Part shown: positions 16,019-22,157 of the stretch, piece by piece
Numbering within the stretch: the stretch's first letter is position 1
Layout: every line of letters begins with the position of its first letter
Source: Myxococcales bacterium
GTDB taxonomy: Bacteria; Myxococcota_A; Polyangia; Polyangiales; Polyangiaceae
Direction of reading: 5' to 3'
Assembly (NCBI GenBank): GCA_021847645.1
Contig: JAJZQG010000085.1
Coordinates: 1 to 32,620 of the forward strand
Length of the DNA: 32,620 nucleotides
Made by a program: the position numbers and the translations under genes
Notes under the pieces: model-generated
Databases searched by the model: none
Seen by the model: only the letters and a program-made list of their open reading frames with translations
Told to the model about the DNA's origin: nothing

Positions 16019-16187
16019 TGCCCGGGAGGGCGAAGCTTCGCCGAGAAGCGCACCGGGCGATCGATCAGGGAAGCGGGACCGCGCCAGTCGTCGGGACCGC
16101 GTGGGCCCCGGCTGGCAAGGAACCAACCGGCGAGTGGCGCGTCTTGCGCTATTGCGCCATTCGGACCCGTTGCCGTAGAAAGATTCG

Positions 16188-16447
16188 GTGCCCACCCGCG
16201 GCGCGCTCTTCGGAATCCTCGTGCGGATGTACGTCGAGGAACACGCACCGCCGCATTTCCACTCGAGTATGCGGGCAGCAAGGCGGTGGTGGACCTGGAG
16301 ACCGGGCGCATCCTCGGCGGCGACATCCCACGACGAGCGGCAGCGATGGTCGAAGAATGGCGCTCGGCGCACGTTGAAGCCCTCCGAAGGGCATGGGAAG
16401 CTGCTCAGAAGGGCAAACGCCTTGGCCGCATCGAACCGCTCGCATGA
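16188..16447 (+). pseudogene. DUF4160 family gene, frameshifted
   Basis: The N-terminal half, from a GTG at 16188, reads PTRGALFGILVRMYVEEHA then PPHFH, the unmistakable DUF4160 start. Immediately after PPHFH (16262) the homology moves to another frame, beginning at 16265: EYAGSKAVVDLETGRILGG, then IPRRAAAMVEEW and GKRLGRIEPL, ending with TGA at 16445-16447. Loss of a single base at 16263-16264 explains the change; restoring it would give a normal protein of about 86 residues. DUF4160 genes are commonly found directly upstream of DUF2442 genes and the pair is suspected to be toxin-antitoxin-like. This one is either a dead gene or a sequencing error; the DUF2442 partner is intact. Confidence 0.82.
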
Positions 16448-16457
16448 GGCATCTGGC

Positions 16458-16733
16458 ATGAAGCTCGGCACCAGCATTCAACGCATCGTGCGCGTGGACC
16501 AGGAATCCTGGCGGGTGGAGCTCGAGTACACGGATGGCTACCGGGCGAACGTAGACCTGTCGGGCATTTTCGGCGCGCCCAGGCGCAAGCCGCTGGTGGC
16601 CGAGATCTTGCTAGGCGACCTGTTCGGCCGGTGCTTCGTAGAGTCCGGCGCGCTCGCATGGCCCAACGGTTTCGAGCTGTGCCCGGATGCGCTGAGGATG
16701 CTGGCGGCACGCAAGTCCCGCAAGGTGGCCTAG
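16458..16733 (+). CDS. DUF2442 family protein
   Basis: A 91-residue small protein. Landmarks of DUF2442 are IQRIVRVDQESWRVELEYTD, a beta-meander with GYRANVDLSGIF, then LVAEIL.GDLFGRCFVE and LAWPNGFELCPDALRML at the C-terminus. It starts 10 bases after the stop of the frameshifted DUF4160 gene on the same strand, the standard arrangement of this pair. The biochemical function is not established; it is thought to act with DUF4160 as a small stress or toxin-antitoxin-like module. If DUF4160 is truly inactive, this partner is orphaned. The start ATG at 16458 gives a normal-length family member. Confidence 0.85.
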   Translation: MKLGTSIQRIVRVDQESWRVELEYTDGYRANVDLSGIFGAPRRKPLVAEILLGDLFGRCFVESGALAWPNGFELCPDALRMLAARKSRKVA

Positions 16734-17094
16734 AGCACCGAACGGGTAGACCGCGCTACAAGCGAAGGGACTTGCACCATGGAGCCGAGCGCACGGAAGC
16801 CACGGGGGAAGGTGGCACGCTCTCCGGCCCCTCCGTGTCATCCGTGGTGATTTCTGCCTGATTCAACCCGTTCGCTGCTTTAGGCGCGGCGCCAGGGCCG
16901 AACGACACGGCTCAGCGCGACGATGAGCCGGCCACGGGCCATGAGCCGCTCACCGTACGACGAGCACGCGACGACTCGGCGCGGCCCATCCGATCGCGGC
17001 CTCCGCACCTGGCGATGCCTGCCTTGTTGACGGGCTCCGGGGCACGTGTGCTGATCGTGCGGCGGACGAACGGTACAACCTGGAGCGACGGCTG
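16734..17094 (+). other. Intergenic region with no supported gene
   Basis: Between the DUF2442 gene and the GH13 gene I find no convincing complete gene. One frame is open from about 16862 to a TGA at 17093-17095 that overlaps the GH13 ATG (TGATG); its end reads like protein (LLTGSGARVLIVRRTNGTTW) but it has no good start or known domain, so it may be another remnant. A near-repeat CCGTGTCATCCGTGG sits at 16833-16847. Confidence 0.4.
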
Positions 17095-18111
17095 ATGCAG
17101 GACTTTCGCAGGGAGACCATCTACTTCATCGTCGTCGATCGGTTCTGCGACGGCGACCCGTCGAACAACCACGCCAAGTGCGACGCGCAGTACGATCCGA
17201 CGCACACGGACTGGCAGCTGTACTGGGGCGGCGACCTCGAAGGCATCGTGCAGAAGCTCGACTACATCCACGGGCTCGGGGCGAGCGCTATCTGGATCAC
17301 GCCCGTCTTCAAGCAGAGCGACTCGGTGGTGATCGAGAACGGCGTGCGGCGAGCGCCCTACCACGGCTACTGGGCGCAAGACTTCAAGCGCATCGACGAG
17401 CACCTGGTCGAGCGGCCGGAAGACGTGCGGGTGTTCGCCAGCCACGACTCGGTCTTCGATCGTCTGGTTGCCGAGCTGCATCGCCGGGGCGGCAAGCTCA
17501 TCCTCGACATCGTCTGCAACCATTCCTCGCCGCACCTGGTCGGCGGGCGTGGCGAGCTGTACGACGACGGGGTGAAGCTCGCCTCGTACGACGAGGACAG
17601 CGGCGGCTGGTACCACCACCTGGGCGACGTGCAGAACTGGAGCGACCTCGACGAGGTGCAGAAGCGCGACCTGTGCAGCCTGTCGGACTTCGACGAGGAA
17701 AGCCACCGGTTCCGCACCTACATCAAGCAGGCGATCCGGCTCTGGATCGACAAGGGCGTGGACGGGCTGCGCGTGGACACCGTCAAGCACATGCCGCTGT
17801 GGTTCTGGCAGGAGTTCGTCTCCGACATGCGCCGGCACAAGCCCGGCCTGTTCATGTTCCTGGTCGGCGATTGCCCGGAGCTGGGCGACTGGGACTACGA
17901 CCGCGCCGTGCCGATGAACTACGTCAACAGCAACACCTGGTTCGTCGACGTGCCCTTCGACGGGACATGCGGGAGCGAGTTCGCCTACAAGTACTTCGTC
18001 CGCGTTGGTGGGAAGCTCAGCCGTGAGCGCGCGCTACCGCGAAGGCGCACGGCCCCGTCCGAGGGCTATCGCCGGTTCCGCGATGATTGGTCGAGCCACT
18101 TGCCGGAGTGA
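17095..18111 (+). CDS. GH13 alpha-amylase-type enzyme fused to CBM20, core deleted
   Basis: The first 255 residues are the N-terminal half of a glycoside hydrolase 13 domain of cyclodextrin-glucanotransferase/amylase type: YFIVVDRFCDGDPSNN, YWGGDLEGIVQKLDYIHGLG, region I DIVCNHSSP (Asp138, His143) and region II GLRVDTVKH (nucleophile Asp228). At about residue 256 the sequence passes directly into a CBM20 starch-binding domain: LVGDCPELGDWDYDRAVPM, NTWFVDVPFDG, EFAYKYFVR, then EGYRRFRDDW and a natural-looking end. Region III with the acid/base Glu, region IV (NHD) and the C-terminal barrel and beta domains are missing. A full family member would be roughly twice as long. No signal peptide is seen. 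The reading frame is intact across the junction, so a protein may be made, but hydrolysis is very unlikely; it might still bind starch or glycogen. Confidence 0.75.
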   Translation: MQDFRRETIYFIVVDRFCDGDPSNNHAKCDAQYDPTHTDWQLYWGGDLEGIVQKLDYIHGLGASAIWITPVFKQSDSVVIENGVRRAPYHGYWAQDFKRIDEHLVERPEDVRVFASHDSVFDRLVAELHRRGGKLILDIVCNHSSPHLVGGRGELYDDGVKLASYDEDSGGWYHHLGDVQNWSDLDEVQKRDLCSLSDFDEESHRFRTYIKQAIRLWIDKGVDGLRVDTVKHMPLWFWQEFVSDMRRHKPGLFMFLVGDCPELGDWDYDRAVPMNYVNSNTWFVDVPFDGTCGSEFAYKYFVRVGGKLSRERALPRRRTAPSEGYRRFRDDWSSHLPE

Positions 18112-18354
18112 TGCCGTCGCCCTCCCGCAGCCTCTCGCAAATCAGCGGGCCCGTCGGAAACGCCATCTCGCTCGGAAGCTCGTCGAGCGGAAAGTGGAGC
18201 ACGTCCCGCGCATCGGAACCGGGCCTGAGCTCACTGCCAGTCACCGTGCCCAGGAACCAGATGCCCACGGTCTGATGCTCGCGACGCCGACGCTCGGGTT
18301 GTTGAACTGGGTGTAACCGCAGCGCAAGCAGTGCGGCCGCGGCCGATCGTGGCG
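18100..18354 (-). pseudogene. NUDIX hydrolase remnant, Nudix box deleted
   Basis: On the minus strand, about 18333-18274 encodes a zinc-ribbon N-terminus, HCLRCGYTQFNNPSVGVASI, typical of zinc-ribbon NUDIX hydrolases. Directly after it, in a different frame, about 18271-18105 encodes the C-terminal part: VGIWFLGTVTGSELRPGSDA, then VLHFPLDELPSEMAFPT and ICERLREG. The intervening segment, including the Nudix box (GX5EX7REUXEEXGU), is absent, so about 70-90 residues have been lost and the frame is shifted. No active enzyme can be made. The remnant is convergent with, and its open frame overlaps, the end of the GH13/CBM20 gene. Confidence 0.72.
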
Positions 18355-18447
18355 GCCGTGAGGCGGGTAGGGCGCGGCGCCGCGGCGTGAGCCGTTGAGC
18401 CGGGCTGCAGCCCGCGCGAGGGCTCGCGGCCAGACGACGACACGGGG

Positions 18448-19200
18448 CTAATTGACCACTACCGATGCGGAGCAGTCTTTGGGTCCGGATGGGCCTTGCT
18501 TGACATTGAGCACGGCCGTATGGGTCCCCACGCCCACGTCGCTTCCGAGAAACGTCGTGTTCCATGAGCATTGGATCGGCCCCTTCGGGGTACCGTCGAG
18601 GGTCCACTCGCACGCGGTTCCGTTGCTCTGGGCAGACCAGCCGAAAACGGTGGAGAGCCCGCCGCTCGAGGGCGAGATCGTATGGGTGCACCACGTCTCT
18701 TCGAGCACCTGCACGGAAGCCGGGCAGTCTTTGGGTCCAGATGGGCCTTGCTTGACATTGAGCACGGCCGTGTGGGTCCCCACGCCCACGTCGCTTCCCA
18801 GAAACGTCGTGTTCCATGAGCACTGGATCGGCCCCTTCGGGGTACCGTCGAGGGTCCACTCGCACGCGGTTCCGTTGCTGGTCGCCACCCACGCAAACGA
18901 GGTGCTCGGATAGCCCGACGTCGGAGAGATCGTGTGCGTGCAAGTCGTTTCATCCAGGACTTGAACGCTCGCCGGGCAATCCTTCGGCCCCGACGGTCCC
19001 TGGACAACGTGCAGGACCGCCGTGTGGGTCCCCACGCCCACGTCGCTTCCGAGAAACGTCGTGTTCCATGAGCATTGGGTGCCCTGCGGGATACCGTCGA
19101 CGGTCCACTCGCACGCGGTTCCGTTGCTGTCGGCGATCCAGGAGAATGTTGTGCTGAGGTATCCACTCGGAGGTGAAATGCTCTGGGAGCACCAGGTCGA
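18448..19200 (-). repeat. Three tandem 252-bp coding repeats
   Basis: The same block recurs with an exact 252-base offset; for example GCTTCC followed by the same flank begins at 18541, 18793 and 19045. Within each unit about 170 bases are almost identical between copies, while about 80 bases, encoding the first 30 or so residues of the module, differ. The two copies nearest the 3' end of the gene are the most alike. Confidence 0.9.
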
Positions 19201-19779
19201 GGTTGTCCCGCCGCTGCCTCCAGAGCCCCCGGTTCCGCCTGCGCCTCCGGTTCCGCCTGCGCCTCCGGTTCCGCCTGCGCCTCCGGTTCCGCCTGCGCCT
19301 CCGGTTCCGCCTGCGCCTCCGGTTCCGGCGACGCTACCGCAAGAATTGGGGATGCCGCTGCCGCCACAGGTGTCCGGAGACACGCATTCTCCGCAGTTCA
19401 GCACATCGCCGCAACCGTCCGACACGAGCCCGCAGGACGCGCCCACCTTCGCACAGGTCGTCGGAAAGCAGGCCGTGGTTCCGCACCTATTCGTTCCGCC
19501 GCCTCCACAATGCTGCCCAATGGGGCAATCGCCGCACACCACGGACGAGGTGCACCCATCGGGCGCCGTACCGCAGCTGGCACCGAGCTGTACGCAAGAC
19601 TTGGGTAGGCAGGGCGCCGCATCCGCGCTGTCGCCGGGGCCACTGTCGCCCGTCGAACCTCCCGTGCCGGTCTTGCCATTCGGCGGCAGTGCGGAGTCTC
19701 CTTCCGTGCTGCTGCACGCCGAAAGGCTGACCACGAACACCACGCAGCACCATCGACAACAAGCATCAGCCAAGCCCAT
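18448..19779 (-). CDS. Repeat-rich lipoprotein, Cys motifs, Gly linker, three 84-aa repeats
   Basis: A 443-residue surface or periplasmic lipoprotein. The start has a clear ribosome site (GAGGAG, 8 bases before the ATG). The signal peptide ends at the lipobox LSAC (Cys22). Then follow a Gly/Ser-rich spacer, two copies of a Cys-rich motif (about 57-97 and 103-148; C-x-P-x-x-C, GASCG, DGC, CG-x-C), a linker of repeated GGTGGA units (about 150-190), and three tandem repeats of about 84 residues. Each repeat carries two to four cysteines, SNGTACEWT, CSWNTTFLGSDVGVGTHTAV and QGPSGPKDC, and looks like a beta-sandwich module. The repeats are nearly identical in DNA, implying recent duplication. I recognise no enzyme; adhesion or surface binding is a guess. 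Confidence 0.85.
   Translation of the reverse strand: MGLADACCRWCCVVFVVSLSACSSTEGDSALPPNGKTGTGGSTGDSGPGDSADAAPCLPKSCVQLGASCGTAPDGCTSSVVCGDCPIGQHCGGGGTNRCGTTACFPTTCAKVGASCGLVSDGCGDVLNCGECVSPDTCGGSGIPNSCGSVAGTGGAGGTGGAGGTGGAGGTGGAGGTGGAGGTGGSGGSGGTTSTWCSQSISPPSGYLSTTFSWIADSNGTACEWTVDGIPQGTQCSWNTTFLGSDVGVGTHTAVLHVVQGPSGPKDCPASVQVLDETTCTHTISPTSGYPSTSFAWVATSNGTACEWTLDGTPKGPIQCSWNTTFLGSDVGVGTHTAVLNVKQGPSGPKDCPASVQVLEETWCTHTISPSSGGLSTVFGWSAQSNGTACEWTLDGTPKGPIQCSWNTTFLGSDVGVGTHTAVLNVKQGPSGPKDCSASVVVN
19231..19326 (-). repeat. 18-bp tandem repeat encoding GGTGGA linker
   Basis: Five complete copies of the plus-strand unit GGTTCCGCCTGCGCCTCC start at 19231, 19249, 19267, 19285 and 19303, with a partial sixth at 19321. 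They are essentially perfect and encode the Gly-rich linker of the lipoprotein, so copy number is likely to vary by slippage. Confidence 0.92.
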
Positions 19780-20085
19780 GATTCCAGCTCCTCTCCGTGC
19801 CTAGAAGCGTCGCCCGTCGATGAGCACCCGGCGCGATGTGCGCAGGCAAGCGAAGCTCGCCCTGCGAGCTGCCATGTCAACGAGACCGCAGCCCCTGATG
19901 ATCAGGCCTGCGGTGCTCGCGTTCAAACACTATCGCGCTGACCGCGCTTGGTGGACGCGCCTGGGAGCCGCCTGCGACGGAGCGCACGCCGCCGTGTATC
20001 GTCGCGTCAGCCGTCCGGCGCGGGCTCATGTCGACGGCCACAGTATCGGGGTGGGGCAGCCTGGCGATAGCGGCCGACATGGAGC
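19780..20085. other. 306-bp intergenic region, lipoprotein promoter side
   Basis: It lies between the end of the ABC permease gene and the start of the repeat lipoprotein, both on the minus strand. It contains the lipoprotein's ribosome site and a hairpin (listed separately). A plus-strand open frame crosses it but runs antisense into the permease gene and has no coding signature. I identify no gene or clear promoter. Confidence 0.5.
19886..19913. repeat. Hairpin between permease and lipoprotein genes
   Basis: CCGCAG (19886-19891) pairs with CTGCGG (19908-19913), and an inner CCTGA/TCAGG stem follows after a small internal loop. It lies about 170 bases after the permease stop codon, with no T-run on the minus strand, so it may be a factor-dependent transcript end or processing structure. 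Confidence 0.4.
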
Positions 20086-21474
20086 TCACTGCGCGTTGAG
20101 GCTCTCGCGCGGGTCGGTGCGCGCGGCGCGTCGTGCGGGACCGTACGCGCCGAACACGGCGAACAGCACGCCGAACACGACCGCGCTCGCGACGAGCCAC
20201 AGCGGGAAGCGGAAGAACGAGTGCGGCTTGAACGGGAAGTCGGGCAGGCGTGTGGCCGCGACCCAGTCCGCGGCAAGAGACGCGAGCCATGCGAACGCGA
20301 CCCCGACGAGCGACCAGCTTGCGCCGAGCAAGGCCGCGAGGGTGAGGAACCACAACTCGATGTCGAGGCGCGTGGCGCCCACGGCGCGGTACAGGCCGAT
20401 CTCGGCGCGTCGCTCGTTGAGCAGCGCGCGGAAGGTGTAGGTGATGTTGGCCGCCGCCATCAGCAGCATGGCCGACGACACGAGCGACAGCAGCGCGGTG
20501 ACGCCGTTGATGAGCACGCTGACGTCGCGGGCGCGGGTGTCCTTGGGCACCAGGCCGAGCTCGGCGCCCTTGGCGATGACGGTGCTCGCGTCGCCCGAGC
20601 TGCGCGTCTCGACCAGCACGCTCGAGAAGTTGGTGGCGGCCTCGTCGCCGGCGTACTCGCGGTTCCACCGTCGCACCGTGTCGATGGGCAGCGTGAGGCC
20701 CAGGTCGATGGCGCGCGTGGAGATGCCGACCACGCGCGCGCGCACGTTGCGCACCGTGCCCTGGCGCGCTCGTCCGAGCAGCGACTCGCCCAAGCGCATC
20801 TGGAACGTGATGCCGCTCGCCTGCGTGAGCAGCGAGTCGCCGACGGGGGGCAGGTTGTGCGCGGGCGCGATGCCCTTGTTGAAGATCTCGACCAGGTAGC
20901 GGCTGACCAGCACGGGCACGGGCTCGACGCACTTTCCCTTGTCGCCCGAGGGAAGCTCGCAATATCGGCCGCCGGTGCAGTCGGCGTCGCTCTGGCAGGG
21001 CGGGCCGCCGGCCGCCCATGGATCCTCGAAGCGCCAGGGCGCGCGCACGTCGCCGGTGACCAGCGACGGATCGATGCCATCGCCGATGAGCTCGCTGGTG
21101 CCGACGTCGTGGCCGAAGAACTCGGCGCCGCCGCGGGCGCTGCAGGGGAAGGCGAACTTGAGCTTGGGATAGACGTGGCGGACCTGGGGCATCGCGCGCA
21201 GCGCGTCGACCGTGGCGGGCGGGATGGACGGGGGGCGCGAGGAGCCGAGCACGAGCGCGATGAGGCCAGGGTCGCTGGTGCTTCGCGGCTCGAGCTCGAT
21301 CTTGTCGAGGGGGAAGATGTCGCCGAGCAAGACGGCGCGCACGCCCAGGCCGAGCGCGAGGAAGAACGTGAGGGCGGCGGAGCCGGCGAACAGGCCGAAG
21401 CCGGCGGTGGCAAGTGCTCCGCGGGCGCGACGCGCGTCGCGCAACGCGAGACGAACCGGACCGGCGAGGCTCAC
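20086..21474 (-). CDS. MacB/FtsX-type ABC transporter permease with Cys-rich insert
   Basis: A 462-residue inner-membrane permease. One transmembrane helix lies near the N-terminus (about 22-50), then a large periplasmic domain (about 55-330) and three C-terminal helices (about 333-365, 385-412, 425-450). The last region contains ERRAEIGLYRAVGATRLDIE, the hallmark loop of the FtsX/MacB/LolCE family, and it ends in ARRAARTDPRESLNAQ. These transporters extrude or extract lipoproteins, peptides or other envelope substrates by mechanotransmission rather than through a membrane channel. Unusual is a short insert at about 159-183 with CQSDADC, YC and KC, the disulfide-knot style seen in myxobacterial secreted proteins. 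The GTG start overlaps the ATPase stop (GTGA); this frame can be extended upstream, but only antisense-like residues are added. It acts with the ATPase encoded just upstream. Confidence 0.9.
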   Translation of the reverse strand: MSLAGPVRLALRDARRARGALATAGFGLFAGSAALTFFLALGLGVRAVLLGDIFPLDKIELEPRSTSDPGLIALVLGSSRPPSIPPATVDALRAMPQVRHVYPKLKFAFPCSARGGAEFFGHDVGTSELIGDGIDPSLVTGDVRAPWRFEDPWAAGGPPCQSDADCTGGRYCELPSGDKGKCVEPVPVLVSRYLVEIFNKGIAPAHNLPPVGDSLLTQASGITFQMRLGESLLGRARQGTVRNVRARVVGISTRAIDLGLTLPIDTVRRWNREYAGDEAATNFSSVLVETRSSGDASTVIAKGAELGLVPKDTRARDVSVLINGVTALLSLVSSAMLLMAAANITYTFRALLNERRAEIGLYRAVGATRLDIELWFLTLAALLGASWSLVGVAFAWLASLAADWVAATRLPDFPFKPHSFFRFPLWLVASAVVFGVLFAVFGAYGPARRAARTDPRESLNAQ

Positions 21475-22157
21475 GGCGACACCTCCGCAGCGACGACCCG
21501 GCCGTCGCGCAGCTCGATCGTCCTGCTCGCGGCTTCGGCGATGCGCGTGTCGTGGGTTGCGCAAAGCACGGTCGCGCCGTCGTCGCGGTTGAGCGACGTG
21601 AAGATGTCGATGATCTGCGCGGCGGTGTCGGCGTCCAGGTTGCCGGTGGGCTCGTCGCAGATGAGCAGGGCAGGGCGGTGCGCGATAGCGCGTGCGATGG
21701 CGACGCGCTGTCGCTGTCCGCCGGACAGCGCGGTGGTGGGGTCACTCATGCGATCGTGCAGGCCGACCTTGCGAAGCGCCTCGCGGGCGTCGTCCATGCT
21801 TGCGGATCGCGGGTGAAACAGGGAGGGGACCAGGACGTTGTCGAGCACGGACAGGTGGTCGAGCAGGTGGAAGGCCTGGAAGACGAAGCCGACATGGGCG
21901 CCGCGCAGCCGCGACAGCTCGCGATCCGACATGGCGGCCAGGTCGCGTCCGAGCAGGGTCGCGGTGCCGCGGTAGCCGGTGTCGAGGCCGCCGACGATCG
22001 ACAGCAGGGTGCTCTTGCCCGAGCCGGACGGACCGAAGACCGCGACGAACTCGGCGCTGTGCACGCGCAGGTCCACGCCCTCGATGGCGGTGCGCGGCGG
22101 CGAGGTGCCGAACACGCGGGTGAGGTCGCGCGCGTCGACGACGATCTGGTCGATCAC
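21471..22157 (-). CDS. ABC transporter ATPase, LolD/MacB type
   Basis: A 228-residue nucleotide-binding subunit with all motifs intact: Walker A GPSGSGKST (42-50), Q-loop Gln94 in FVFQAFHLL, signature LSGGQRQRV (144 onward), Walker B LLICDEPTGNLD (164 onward) and the switch His202 in CATHD. Its sequence style is that of ATPases which power MacB, FtsX and LolCDE permeases. It starts with GTG, overlapping the glmM stop as GTGA, and its own stop overlaps the permease GTG in the same way. Three-way translational coupling with glmM therefore looks real. No periplasmic adaptor (MacA-like) gene is present nearby. Confidence 0.95.
   Translation of the reverse strand: MIDQIVVDARDLTRVFGTSPPRTAIEGVDLRVHSAEFVAVFGPSGSGKSTLLSIVGGLDTGYRGTATLLGRDLAAMSDRELSRLRGAHVGFVFQAFHLLDHLSVLDNVLVPSLFHPRSASMDDAREALRKVGLHDRMSDPTTALSGGQRQRVAIARAIAHRPALLICDEPTGNLDADTAAQIIDIFTSLNRDDGATVLCATHDTRIAEAASRTIELRDGRVVAAEVSP

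Noticed and set aside
19231..19326. CRISPR-like array
   Set aside because: The 18-bp units are directly abutting with no spacers and encode a Gly-rich linker in frame.
19820..20440. A 206-residue plus-strand protein
   Set aside because: Most of it is antisense to the ABC permease C-terminus, and the residue composition is that of a shadow frame.
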